Shown here: piece after piece, positions 42,763 through 50,875 of the stretch
Position numbering within the stretch: position 1 is the stretch's first letter
How the letters are laid out: every line of letters begins with the position of its first letter
NCBI RefSeq assembly: GCF_900115815.1
Contig: NZ_FOXV01000015.1
Location: 16,050 to 80,049, forward strand
Direction: 5' to 3'
Origin: Roseivivax halotolerans
GTDB taxonomy: Bacteria > Pseudomonadota > Alphaproteobacteria > Rhodobacterales > Rhodobacteraceae
Length of the DNA: 64,000 nt
Program-made: the position numbers and the translations under genes
The notes under the pieces: generated by a model
The model's database searches: none
The model's input: the letters and a program-made list of their open reading frames with translations, nothing else
Told to the model about the DNA's origin: nothing

Positions 42763-42772
42763 TTATCGATAA
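42763..42772. promoter_or_regulatory. BioR operator before bioR
   Basis: TTATCGATAA fits the BioR consensus TTATMKATAA at all positions and is a perfect palindrome. It sits six bases before the regulator start codon, where binding would block expression of the gene itself. Confidence 0.7.
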
Positions 42773-43025
42773 TTCACACCAGGATGGACGTCTAGGTGGG
42801 GATCAGCCTCGCGTAATTCTAAAGATGCAACGCCCTATCCCCCGTCACAACCGCCGCGTAGTCGTGTCCCTCCGCGTGGGCGCACTCCACAGAGGTCTCG
42901 CATTTTTCTGAATTTGCTTGATACACATGTGCCAAGCAAAAACCTTAAGTGATAGGCATGACCAATCTTGGCAACAACGCCGGTGCCGGATGCCAAGGCA
43001 TCTAGTCGAGACTGATCTTAGGGAG
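42773..43025. other. Intergenic region between bioR and the IS3 element
   Basis: About 250 bases with no supported gene. It ends at the IS3 terminal repeat. The matching half of the IS110-family remnant found on the other side of the IS3 element (47187-47613) is not present here, so a deletion has probably removed it. Confidence 0.4.
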
Positions 43026-43043
43026 TGAATAGCCCCGAATTTC

Positions 43044-43514
43044 TTAGACGCCCTCGTTCCTCAGTTTCTGCTGCCGCTCGAACTCGAGGGGCGACAGCAT
43101 TCCGTTCCGCGCGTGCTTGCGCTTCGGGTTGTAGAACATCTCGATGTAGTCGAACACGTCTCGCCTGGCTTCCTCTCGGGTGCGGTAGCTGCGCCGCCTG
43201 ATCCTCTCGCGCTTGAGCAGGTTGAAGAAGCTCTCGGCGACGGCGTTATCGTGGCAGTTGCCTCGACGGCTCATGGAGTGCTCGAGGTCATGGGCTTTCA
43301 GGAAAGCGGCCCAGTCCATGCTGGTGAACTGACTTCCCTGATCGGAGTGGATCAGCACCTTAGCCTTCGGCTTCCTCCGCCATGTGGCCATGAGCAGAGC
43401 CTGGAGCACGACGTCGGTCGTCTGGCGCGACTGCATGGACCATCCGACCACGCGCCGAGAGAACAGGTCTATTACGACAGCGAGGTAGGCGAAGCCTTCC
43501 TGGGTGCGGATGTA
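43044..43514 (-). pseudogene. IS3-family transposase OrfB, 3' part
   Basis: C-terminal part of orfB from TYIRTQEGFAYLAVVIDLFSR onward, with HSDQGSQFTS (second catalytic Asp) and RGNCHDNAVAESFFNLLK (Glu). It is separated from its 5' part (44866-45300) by an IS110-family element; joining the two gives DITYIRTQEG in frame. No start codon belongs to this part. Confidence 0.85.
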
Positions 43515-43531
43515 GGTTCTTTAATTGATCC

Positions 43532-43772
43532 TCCGCGCTCGTTCAGTTTGCTGTCGGCGTCGGCGGCCTGCAAGGTTCTTTCCGAAGTCGCCGATGTGGC
43601 GCTTCATCTCGGCGTTCAAGGCTCGGGCGTCCCGAAGGTGAAATGCGCGGTCCGAAGTCGGCCGCAAGTAGATCGCGCGGGCTCGTCCCGTTGCCTGCCA
43701 CCGTCAGCCGACGCGGCAACTGCTGGGGCGGGGTCTCGAATAGGCCGCCCTAAATCGTCATCGACATAAGCT
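43532..43772 (-). ncRNA. Candidate bridge RNA of the IS1111-like element
   Basis: The 240-base 3' non-coding end of the element. It contains AGGTTCTTT, identical to the element-target junction at 43514-43522, as expected if a donor-binding loop of a bridge RNA copies the element end. GC-rich inverted segments are present around the nine-mer. Structure was not computed. Confidence 0.45.
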
Positions 43773-44801
43773 TCATGCCTCCCGTTCCTGGTAGACGTCG
43801 CCGGAGATCCAGATCGCGTGCATGATGACCGCGAGCTTGCGGGCCAGCGCGACAACCGCCTTCTTGTGGCTTGTCCGCTGCTTCACGGCCATGGCCCAGC
43901 CCCTGAGTGCCTGGCCGCGGCCGGGCTTCACGCGGCATAGCAGCGCATTCGCCGCTTCGTAGAGCATCGTTCGCAAGAGCCGGTCGCCGCGCTTGGAGAT
44001 CCGACCGCCATAGTCAACGGCGCCCGACTGATGGCGCCGGGACGTCAGCCCCGCGTAGGCCCCGACCGAGCGCGACTTGGCGAACCGCCCTGGCGCGTCG
44101 ATGGTGGCTACGAAGGTCGCCGCCGCCACCGTCCCGACGCCGGGCACGGTCATCAGTCGCCGGCAAGCATCCGAGGCCTTCACCTGACGGACCAGTTCCT
44201 TGGTCAGCGCGGCCGCCTGGCGAAGCGCCTCCGTGCGTACCGCCAGAAGCGGTAAGATGATCGGGGTCAGCCCGTCCTGGTCTTCCAGGACCGCGCGAAT
44301 ACGCCCCTCGTAGGTCCGAGGCTGCGCGGGCACGCGCAGCCCGAAGCTCGCGAGCAGGCCACGAATGGTGTTCTCGGCGTTACGCCGTGCCCCTATGGCG
44401 GCATCCCGGGCCAAGAGCAGCGCGCGCCTCTCCTGCGCATGGCGGCTTTTAACCTCGACCTTCCGGTAGAAGCCCGTGCGCGCCAGGTCGGCGAGCATCG
44501 CCGCGTCATTCGCGTCCGTCTTGTTGTGCATCTGGCTGAGCACCGCGTGAGCTTGACGGGCATCCACGCAGATGGCCGGGAGTCCCCGCAGCGTCAACTC
44601 GCCGTGCAGCCAGTTCGACATCCGCCCGGTCTCGAGAACCACGCGTGCGAGCGAGCCCCGGAAATCCTCGAGCGCTGCACAGATCACGTCCGGCTCCGTC
44701 GCGACCTCGCATGCACGATCAACCCCGCCATCGGTGCGCCGCACACAAATCGCCGTGGCATCCTTGGAGACGTCCAGGCCCACATAGTATCGTTCTTCCA
44801 T
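43773..44801 (-). CDS. IS110-family transposase (DEDD)
   Basis: A transposase of about 342 residues. The N-terminal DEDD domain has VGLDVSKDATAICV, VVLETGRMSNWLH and NKTDANDAAMLADL; the C-terminal Transposase_20 domain has LMTVPGVGTVAAATFVATID and SGAVDYGGRISKRGDRLLR. No frameshift is seen, so it is probably active. AAGGAGA lies before the ATG at 44801; the GTG two codons upstream is also possible. Confidence 0.92.
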   Translation of the reverse strand: MEERYYVGLDVSKDATAICVRRTDGGVDRACEVATEPDVICAALEDFRGSLARVVLETGRMSNWLHGELTLRGLPAICVDARQAHAVLSQMHNKTDANDAAMLADLARTGFYRKVEVKSRHAQERRALLLARDAAIGARRNAENTIRGLLASFGLRVPAQPRTYEGRIRAVLEDQDGLTPIILPLLAVRTEALRQAAALTKELVRQVKASDACRRLMTVPGVGTVAAATFVATIDAPGRFAKSRSVGAYAGLTSRRHQSGAVDYGGRISKRGDRLLRTMLYEAANALLCRVKPGRGQALRGWAMAVKQRTSHKKAVVALARKLAVIMHAIWISGDVYQEREA

Positions 44802-44865
44802 ATCCACTCTCCTTCATCCTCGGCCACAATGGACCGTCAGAGAGCGCGGGGGATCAATTACTCAG

Positions 44866-45270
44866 AGTGATGTCGGTCACCCAGACATTATCCGGCGCCT
44901 CCACGTCGAATTGCCGATCCAGAGTGTTGTCGACCACGACCGAGGGTTTGCCACCATACTTCCCGGGTCGGCGCTTGTAGCCGATCTGTGCTGTGATCCC
45001 GGCCAGCCTGGTCAGGCGCGCGACGCGGTTCAGGCAGACGTCTTCGCCCTGTTCGAGAAGATCGTCGTGAAGTTTGCGGTGCCCATAGACCTTGCCGCTT
45101 TCGACCCAGGCCTCCTTCAGCAGTTCGGTCTGGCGGGCGTCTTCCTGGGCACGCTTGCGGGGCGGCGCCTTCAACCACGCATAGAAGCCGCTCGGCTGGA
45201 TGCGCAGACACCGGCACATCGCCCGGACGGAGAACTGCCCGCGATGCTCGGCCACGAACGCGTATCTCAC
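44866..45270 (-). pseudogene. IS3-family transposase OrfB, 5' part
   Basis: N-terminal part of orfB: RYAFVAEHRGQFSVRAMCRCLRI, the Y-G-HRKLH motif and the first catalytic Asp in DNVWVTDIT, where the IS110-family element begins. OrfB of this IS3 group is normally made as an OrfAB fusion by -1 frameshifting; the orfA end overlaps it here (45271-45302). The gene is broken by the insertion. Confidence 0.85.
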
Positions 45271-45302
45271 TTGGCATCCTTGGCGAAATACGCAGTCGCC
45301 TT
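45271..45302 (-). pseudogene. IS3-family OrfA, 3' end
   Basis: Encodes the end ATAYFAKDAK of OrfA, the usual terminus of the protein in this IS3 group. The rest of orfA is at 46897-47130, on the other side of the IS110-family element. Confidence 0.75.
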
Positions 45303-45303
45303 C

Positions 45304-46665
45304 CTAAGAAACAGCCGGTTCAGGCAAAACGGGCGCCAAGGCGTAGCCCAGGGTCTTGGCGCGCCGCTGGAGGTTCGCGAGAACGCGCTGGCGGTGTCGC
45401 TCATCATAGGCTGCGGCGCCTTGATCTTGATAGGTCATGCCATGCCGCACAGCGTTGTAAAACAGCACTGCGATCTTGCGCGCTGTCGCCGTGACCGCCT
45501 TCTGCTTGCCAATGCGTGATGACAACCGCCGATAGAACGCGCCCAATGCCGTGTCGCTTCGGCCAATCGTGACTGCCGCCAGACGCAGGAGTGCAGCGGC
45601 ACGACTGGAGGATCGGCGTGTCCGAGAGGACAGCAGCTTACCCCCAGAGATCTTGTTGCCCGGGGCCAGACAGAGCCACGACGTGAAGTGCTTGGCGCTT
45701 TTCCAGGCGCACAGGTCCGTGCCGCATTCGGCCACAAGCTTCAGAGCCAGCGATGGCCCAAGCCCGTGGATCTGCGTCAGGTCCGTGCCCAACACCCCGT
45801 AAAGTGCGGCCCGAACATCGAAGGACGGTGCATTGTGCTGCCTGCCTTTGATCCGTGCCTTCGGCAGCGGAGCCAGATCATCGTCTGCCCGGACAGTAAG
45901 CGCTCCAACCGCCGCCTCCAGCCTTCGGTCGCACACCTCGATCTGTGCTTTGAAAAAGTCGTAAAGTTCCAGAGACTGAGTAAGCGCGAAGACATGCTCC
46001 TCACGGTCGTTGCCGACCAGCGCGGCTTTGATCGTCTCGGTGGACGCTTTGCAGCGCAGATCACGATGAGCGGCGAGAACCTCCGGATCGCGCTCGCCGG
46101 CGACGATGGCACGGATGATCCGCATGCCTGTTGCGCCGGTGATGTCGGACACGACGTGATGCAGCTGCAGGTTCATCTCCATCAGCGCCTTCTGCATGTG
46201 TTGAATATGAGCGGCCGCATACTCTGTGAGACGTTCGCGCTGGCGCATGTAAGCACGCAGGGTTGCGATCTCGGCTTCGGGGCGGAAACTACCACGCAGC
46301 AGGCCGTAGGAATGCAACTGGCGCAGCCATCCTGCATCGCTGACATCGGTTTTGCGGCCGGGCACGTTCTTGGCATAACGGGCGTTCACCAGGATCACCT
46401 CGAAGCCTCGGGCCTCGAGGATCTCGAACGCCGGGATCCAGTAGACGCCGGTGGATTCCATGGCCAAGCTGGTGACGCCGCAAGACCGGAACCAGTCGGC
46501 GAGGTCGTGCAGATCCTGGGTGAACGTGCCGAAGGCGCGCACCGGCATGTCACAGCTGGACGGGTTTACCGCTGCCATGTGCATCGTCGAGCCGATGTCG
46601 ATCGCGGCCGCATTGGGATTGACCATCTTCAGGTCCGGGTGGTCGCCGGTCGTAAGTCTGGGCAT
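45304..46665 (-). CDS. IS110-family transposase (DEDD)
   Basis: A 453-residue transposase. The DEDD domain has AAIDIGSTMHMAAV, LAMESTGVYWIP and the PGRKTDVSDAGWLRQL motif; the Transposase_20 domain has LTQIHGLGPSLALKLVAECGTD and a NKISGGKLLSSRTRRSS segment. The ATG at 46665 follows AACGGAGGAGAT. It is complete and probably active. It differs strongly in sequence and length from the two other IS110-family proteins in the window. Confidence 0.92.
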   Translation of the reverse strand: MPRLTTGDHPDLKMVNPNAAAIDIGSTMHMAAVNPSSCDMPVRAFGTFTQDLHDLADWFRSCGVTSLAMESTGVYWIPAFEILEARGFEVILVNARYAKNVPGRKTDVSDAGWLRQLHSYGLLRGSFRPEAEIATLRAYMRQRERLTEYAAAHIQHMQKALMEMNLQLHHVVSDITGATGMRIIRAIVAGERDPEVLAAHRDLRCKASTETIKAALVGNDREEHVFALTQSLELYDFFKAQIEVCDRRLEAAVGALTVRADDDLAPLPKARIKGRQHNAPSFDVRAALYGVLGTDLTQIHGLGPSLALKLVAECGTDLCAWKSAKHFTSWLCLAPGNKISGGKLLSSRTRRSSSRAAALLRLAAVTIGRSDTALGAFYRRLSSRIGKQKAVTATARKIAVLFYNAVRHGMTYQDQGAAAYDERHRQRVLANLQRRAKTLGYALAPVLPEPAVS

Positions 46666-46890
46666 GACATCTCCTCCGTTCAGAACGAAGGGCGTGGGCC
46701 ATGCAAGTTCGTCATCTTCCTATCCGGGATCGCCGCGATGGCGGCGTCACCACTCTCAAGTGCGCATCAGCCCATGTGCCACGTTTTTTAACGGGGTCCA
46801 GCCCACCAATAAGCGATCGGTAACTGCCCTTCGGGCGAAGCGTAGCACAGGCTGTTACTACCGCGCACAGGCGGGCTGCGGCCCGGAACG
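46666..46890 (-). ncRNA. Candidate bridge RNA of the IS110-type element
   Basis: The 5' non-coding end of the element, about 225 bases, where IS110-group bridge RNAs are encoded. It contains GC-rich stems (cgccgcgatggcgg at about 46730-46745 and gcccttcgggc at about 46826-46836) and a copy of the border octamer. Transcription and fold are inferred. Confidence 0.45.
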
Positions 46891-46896
46891 GTTTTT

Positions 46897-47130
46897 TAGG
46901 ATCTCCCGCTCCTCCGTCACTCTCAGGAGTTCACGCTTGAGCCGACGGATCTCCGTGTCCTTCTCCGCCTCTCCCGATAACGCCTTCGCGAACTTCTTCT
47001 TCCAAGCATAGAGCGAATACGGGCTGACCCCGAGACGCTCCGATACTTCCCTAACCGGGTAGCCCCGCTGGGTGATCTGCGCGACCGCGTCCCGCTTGAA
47101 CTCGTCGCTGAACTTGCTGCTGCTCATCAT
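46897..47130 (-). pseudogene. IS3-family OrfA, 5' part
   Basis: The helix-turn-helix part of OrfA (KFSDEFKRDAVAQITQRGYPVREVSERLGVSPYSLY in outline) and the leucine-zipper-like region up to EEREILK, where the IS110-type element begins. The ATG is at 47130 or three bases downstream. The frame then reads into the insertion and stops at 46858. Confidence 0.85.
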
Positions 47131-47186
47131 GGCCTCCTTGCTTCAAAATTAGCGAAGAAGGCGTCCACGATACATGGGGCTATTCA

Positions 47187-47613
47187 GTCCAAGCCAGGCA
47201 ACAAACTCCCGCCCTGATCGAAACGCCGACGGGTCCGGGATAGTCGCGGCAAAGGCCGTTGCGGTAATCGGCCCTATCCCCGGTATGGTCGCAAGCAAGC
47301 GACAGATCGAATTGGTTTTGTGGATCTCCGCTAACCGGATGTCGATCCCATCGATCTGCTGATTCAGCGCATCCAGTTGCCCGACGAGAGCATCCAAAGC
47401 GAAGCACGCATCCTCCGGTAGATCCTCTCGTATCTCGTCCTGCTTTGCGATGAGGGCATCGACCCGGTACCTACCCTGTGGGACGATAACTCCATATTCG
47501 GCCAAATGCGCCCGGAATGCACAAGCTGCCATCGTTCTCTGTCGGACCAGAAGCCCTCGGGCTCGGTGCGTCATCAGTCATCCTCCTCTTCTTGAACGAC
47601 GACAAAGCGTAAC
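47187..47613 (-). pseudogene. IS110-family transposase remnant
   Basis: The middle of another IS110-family transposase (GLLVRQRTMAACAFRAHLAEYGV, LLATIPGIGPITATAFAATI, EFVAWLGL). It is cut at its 3' side by the IS3 terminus at 47186 and at its 5' side by the IS66 end at 47614. A frame break near 47575 separates EEEDD from the rest. Neither catalytic half is complete, so it is an inactive relic older than both neighbouring insertions. Confidence 0.75.
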
Positions 47614-47629
47614 GTAACCGGTGTTCTGA

Positions 47630-49168
47630 TCACACCTTGCCGGGATAATTCCATGGCAGCAGGTCATCGACCTGGCTCTGCATGTGGCCCGTCGCGATAG
47701 CGCTGAGGGTAGCGGCCAACCAGGCGTGGGGATCGACGGCGTTGAGCTTGCAGGTCTCGATCAGCGAGGCGATGACAGCCCAATTTTTCGCCCCGGCATC
47801 GTGGCCGGCGAAGAGGGCGTTCTTCCGGTTCAACGCAATGGGGCGGATGGTCCGCTCGACGGTGTTGTTGTCGAGCTCAATCCGACCATCGGTCAGGAAC
47901 AGGCAGAGGCCGTCCCAGTATTTGGCGATGTATTTTAGGGCCTCGCCCAGGGGCGATTTCGTCGCGACACGGGCGCGATGGTGGGTGAGCCAGGCCTCAA
48001 CCTCGGCAATGATCGCTGCAGAGCGTTCCTGCCGCGCCGCAAGACGTGCTGCGGGATCACACCCGCGGACCTCGACTTCGATGCGATAGAGGTCGCCGAC
48101 AAGCTTCACGCCCTCTTCGGCAATCGGCGCCGGACCGGCGCGGGTGATCTCGACCAGCTTGCGCCGGGCGTGCGCCCAGCAGAAAGCTAACCGGATATCG
48201 GGGCCGACCCGATCGGGGGCGAGCAACCGGTTGTAGCCGGCATAGCCGTCGACCTGTAGCACGCCGCCAAAGCCCTGTAAGATCCGCTCGGCATGGCATC
48301 CGCCGCGACCAGGTGCATAGCTGAAGGCTATTCCGAGCGGTGCTTCGCTGCCCCAGGGCCGGTCATCCCGCGCCAGCGCCCAGAAGTATCCAGTCTTGGT
48401 CTTCCGCTTGCCCGGATCGAGCACCGGGGCGCGGGTCTCGTCCATGAAGAGCTTGGTCGAGCGCTTCAGGTCTGCCATCAGGGCATCGAAGACAGGGCGT
48501 AACTCGAAGGCTGCCCGCCCGACCCAGTCCGCGAGCGTCGAGCGGTCGAGGACGACACCCTGGCGGCTGTAGATTTGCGCCTGGCGATACAGGGGAAGAT
48601 GGTCGGCGTATTTGCTGACCAGGACATGCGCGACCGTCGCCTCGGTCGGCAGCCCACCGGGGATCAGACGTGCCGGCGCCGGTGCCTGCATGACGCCGTC
48701 AGTGCAGCTGCGGCACGCGTATTTGGGGCGGCGCGTCACGATCACCCGGAACTGGGCAGGGACGATGTCCAGCCGTTCCGACACGTCTTCGCCGATACAA
48801 TGCAGGCAGCCCCCGCAGGCGCAGGTCAGGCTCTCGGGTTCGATCACTTCCTCGATGCGCGGCAGGTGGTCGGGCAGCGCCCCGCGATTGACCGCCCGGG
48901 GCTTGGCGCTCCGCCTGGCAGCCGGGGCATCGGCTTCTTCTTCTGCATGGACCGCGGCAATCGCCGTCTCCAGATCCTCCAGCGCCAGTTCAAACTGGTC
49001 CGGGTCACTCTTCTCCGACTTGCGTCCGAAGGCGGCCTGCTTGAAGGCCACGACCAGCTTCTCCAGCCGCTCGATCCGCTCATCCTTGCGCAGATTGCGC
49101 GCCTCTGAGGCGACCAGCATCGCCTTCAGGGCGTCAATGTCATCGGGCAGGTCGGCGGCACTCAGCAT
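47630..49168 (-). CDS. tnpC: IS66 transposase TnpC
   Basis: A 512-residue IS66-type transposase. The N-terminal coiled-coil region (EARNLRKDERIERLEKLVVAFKQ) and the zinc-finger-like CACGGCLHCIGEDVSERLDI are followed by the DDE domain (FMDETRAPVLDPGKRKTKTGYFWA, VDGYAGYNRL) and ends DPHAWLAATLSAI. No frame defect is visible. It is the catalytic component. Confidence 0.93.
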   Translation of the reverse strand: MLSAADLPDDIDALKAMLVASEARNLRKDERIERLEKLVVAFKQAAFGRKSEKSDPDQFELALEDLETAIAAVHAEEEADAPAARRSAKPRAVNRGALPDHLPRIEEVIEPESLTCACGGCLHCIGEDVSERLDIVPAQFRVIVTRRPKYACRSCTDGVMQAPAPARLIPGGLPTEATVAHVLVSKYADHLPLYRQAQIYSRQGVVLDRSTLADWVGRAAFELRPVFDALMADLKRSTKLFMDETRAPVLDPGKRKTKTGYFWALARDDRPWGSEAPLGIAFSYAPGRGGCHAERILQGFGGVLQVDGYAGYNRLLAPDRVGPDIRLAFCWAHARRKLVEITRAGPAPIAEEGVKLVGDLYRIEVEVRGCDPAARLAARQERSAAIIAEVEAWLTHHRARVATKSPLGEALKYIAKYWDGLCLFLTDGRIELDNNTVERTIRPIALNRKNALFAGHDAGAKNWAVIASLIETCKLNAVDPHAWLAATLSAIATGHMQSQVDDLLPWNYPGKV

Positions 49169-49236
49169 GGAGCCGATCTATCAGACCAGCCCCGGTTCCG
49201 CCCGCCCAAAGCACCACCCGAGTCATCCTGCCGCAG

Positions 49237-49590
49237 TCATTCGACGGTCTCGGGCGCGCGGGCCTCGATGGCCCGGACGCGCCGCCAGTCGAGCCCGGCA
49301 AACAGGGCTTCGAACTGGGCATGGCTGAGCGTCATGAGCCCGTCCCGGATAGCGGGCCAGGTGAAGCTGTGCTCCTCCAGCCGCTTGTAAGCCATCACCA
49401 GGCCGGTCCCGTCCCAATAGAGCAGCTTCAGCCGGTCCGCCCGCTTCGCGCGGAACACGAAGACCGTCCCGATGAAGGGCTCCTTGCGCAGCTCGTTCTT
49501 CACCAGAGCCGCCAACCCGTCATGCCCCTTGCGGAAGTCCACCGGTCTGGTGGCGACCAGGATCCGCACCCGGTTCGACGGGAAGATCAT
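49237..49590 (-). CDS. tnpB: IS66 accessory protein TnpB
   Basis: A 117-residue protein with VRILVATRPVDFRKGHDGLAALV and the VFVFRAKRADRLKLLYWDGTGLVM motif of the IS66 Orf2 family. It is required with TnpA and TnpC for IS66 transposition. It overlaps the tnpA stop by four bases. Confidence 0.93.
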   Translation of the reverse strand: MIFPSNRVRILVATRPVDFRKGHDGLAALVKNELRKEPFIGTVFVFRAKRADRLKLLYWDGTGLVMAYKRLEEHSFTWPAIRDGLMTLSHAQFEALFAGLDWRRVRAIEARAPETVE

Positions 49591-49988
49591 GCCGGAGCTG
49601 CCAACGCACGCACGATTGCGGCAATCCGTTCCGCCGAGGCCCCAGCCTCGAGCCGGATCGTCACCGCTCCCATGATGATCTCGGCAGGTCCGGAGGCGGG
49701 GGCCGCCTTCTCGAGGGCCGGTGGCGCGACAAGCATCGTGGCAAACTCGACCTCATCATCCGGCGCAGGCAGCACCAGCTTGCCCTGACGCGCCATCGTT
49801 CGCCATGAGGAAACATGGTTCGCCTGAATGCCATGTGTTCGCGCCACCGCTGCAACACTCGCCCCCGGCCGCAAAGTCTCCGCTACGATCCGGGCCTTCA
49901 CCTCAGCCGGCCACTTCCGGTTCCGCCGACGGCTTCCACCAACCGTGAGAACCTCCAATGTAGCATCCATGGAGAAACTCCTTCCCAT
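49587..49988 (-). CDS. tnpA: IS66 accessory protein TnpA
   Basis: A 133-residue protein with a helix-turn-helix of the IS3/IS66 OrfA type (RRRNRKWPAEVKARIVAETLRPGASVAAVARTHG in outline) and a C-terminal IRLEAGASAERIAAIVRAL. It is the first gene of the IS66 operon; the probable start Met is at 49988 or 49970. Confidence 0.9.
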   Translation of the reverse strand: MGRSFSMDATLEVLTVGGSRRRNRKWPAEVKARIVAETLRPGASVAAVARTHGIQANHVSSWRTMARQGKLVLPAPDDEVEFATMLVAPPALEKAAPASGPAEIIMGAVTIRLEAGASAERIAAIVRALAAPA

Positions 49989-50055
49989 TTAACCCTGAAG
50001 GAGCCGATCTCAGATTTGGCCGGGCGCAGGAAGGTGGGGAGAAAACACCGGTTAC

Positions 50056-50334
50056 GAAATTCTGCATCTGAACGCCATCTGAATCCAGACGCGGTGTGAT
50101 GCCGCCATCCGGCGTCGAGAGGTACTGAGGACCGGTTTCGCAGTCCGTATGAAGGCCCATGCCTGAGCGCTCAGTACCATCTGTGCTATCGCGAGGATTC
50201 ACCGTCTCACCAAAGATGCCAGCGAAAACAGCCAGGGCGGAAATCCCGCCCACGATTGTCCAGAAGATACGCTTCAGGAGGTTCCGGTAGACGACGCCGA
50301 CAACGCTTTCGAGTCCGTTCCTGGACATGACCAT
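50056..50334 (-). pseudogene. Truncated membrane protein gene, cut by IS66
   Basis: The first 93 residues of an unrecognised protein. A short basic start (RNGLESVVGVVYRNLLKR) precedes one membrane helix (IFWTIVGGISALAVFAGIFG) and a soluble part with GPQYLSTPDGGITPRLDSDG, where the IS66 terminus follows. The frame then runs on through IS sequence. The function is unknown and the remainder of the gene is not found beyond the IS element. Confidence 0.6.
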
Positions 50335-50515
50335 GTCGAAAGTCGAGAATTCACCGTTCGCATTCTTCGATCCGCTCAGAACCGTAATGTTTTCGTCCCG
50401 TACAGTGAAACCCTATCCTTTGAATTATCGAAGGACAGCAGAGTACACCCGAGGCCGTAATTAATCCCTATCTATTCTTTACTAGGGGCGACCTTGGTTG
50501 CTGACGAGCTCGGTA

Positions 50516-50725
50516 TCAGACGTAGTAGATGTCGTTGAAGACATGCCGGACGATGTCCTGGCGACGAAGGCCGCGGCGTGCCAGCTCATCGTCGCTCATC
50601 GCGTTGAGGCGCTCGACACGTTGCAGGCGCGGATGGTTTGCATACATCCGGTCGATAGCATCCATGATACGGTTCAGGATCCCGCGTTTTTCAGAATAGT
50701 TGGTGTGCTCTGCCGTTGCGGCCAT
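50516..50725 (-). CDS. DUF1127 small protein
   Basis: A 69-residue protein ending LNAMSDDELARRGLRRQDIVRHVFNDIYYV, the typical arginine-rich DUF1127 C-terminus. GGAGAGAC precedes the ATG at 50725; the longer frame to 50851 is not needed. DUF1127 proteins in alphaproteobacteria are small RNA-binding or regulatory proteins linked to stress and phosphate or carbon metabolism. It is monocistronic by position. Confidence 0.82.
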   Translation of the reverse strand: MAATAEHTNYSEKRGILNRIMDAIDRMYANHPRLQRVERLNAMSDDELARRGLRRQDIVRHVFNDIYYV

Positions 50726-50875
50726 GTTGTCTCTCCATTCGGTATGCGCTGGGCGCGTGTTTCGATGGAGCAAGTATTCGCCGCAGCGCAGCATCGCCAC
50801 CGGCAAAGAAGCAAGGCCGCGTCCCGGCCAACGCATACCGATCAGGCACACGCCGGGGAACTACGAAGAACCAAA

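Larger units (their letters stand above)
43515..44865 (-). mobile_element. IS110-family element (IS1111-like) inserted in IS3 orfB
   Basis: A perfect subterminal inverted repeat is present: TAATTGATCC at 43522-43531 and GGATCAATTA at 44851-44860. The IS3 reading frame on both sides joins exactly (ATCACT with TACATC). The 3' non-coding end (43532-43772) is long and the 5' end (44808-44850) short, as in the IS1111 group. The border nine-mer AGGTTCTTT (43514-43522) is repeated inside the 3' non-coding end at 43573-43581. Confidence 0.85.
45303..46896 (-). mobile_element. IS110-family element (IS110-type architecture) inserted in IS3 orfA
   Basis: It splits orfA between EREILK and ATAYFAKDAK. 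In contrast to the two other complete elements, the transposase stop codon lies at the very end (45304) and the long non-coding part (46666-46896) is upstream of the gene, as in the IS110 group proper. The border octamer GTTTTTTA (46891-46898) recurs within that upstream segment (46783-46790), though it is a low-complexity sequence. Ends are accurate to a few bases. Confidence 0.8.
43026..47186 (-). mobile_element. IS3-family element carrying two nested IS110-family insertions
   Basis: Terminal inverted repeats begin TGAATAGCCCC at both ends (43026-43036 and complement at 47176-47186) and continue with imperfect similarity (TCxTxGACGCC). Inside, orfA and orfB are split by two IS110-family elements; without these it would be about 1.2 kb, normal for IS3. 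No target duplication is seen: the flanks are ggag and gtcc. The right flank is an older IS110-family gene fragment that the IS3 element interrupted. Confidence 0.82.
47614..50055 (-). mobile_element. IS66-family element, complete
   Basis: About 2.44 kb with tnpA, tnpB and tnpC in order. Terminal inverted repeats start GTAACCGGTGTT at 47614 and, as complement, end at 50055; CACCTT is also shared further in. IS66 normally makes an 8-bp duplication, but the flanks (agcgtaac and gaaattct) differ, so one side has been rearranged. The element truncates a membrane-protein gene on its right. Confidence 0.88.
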
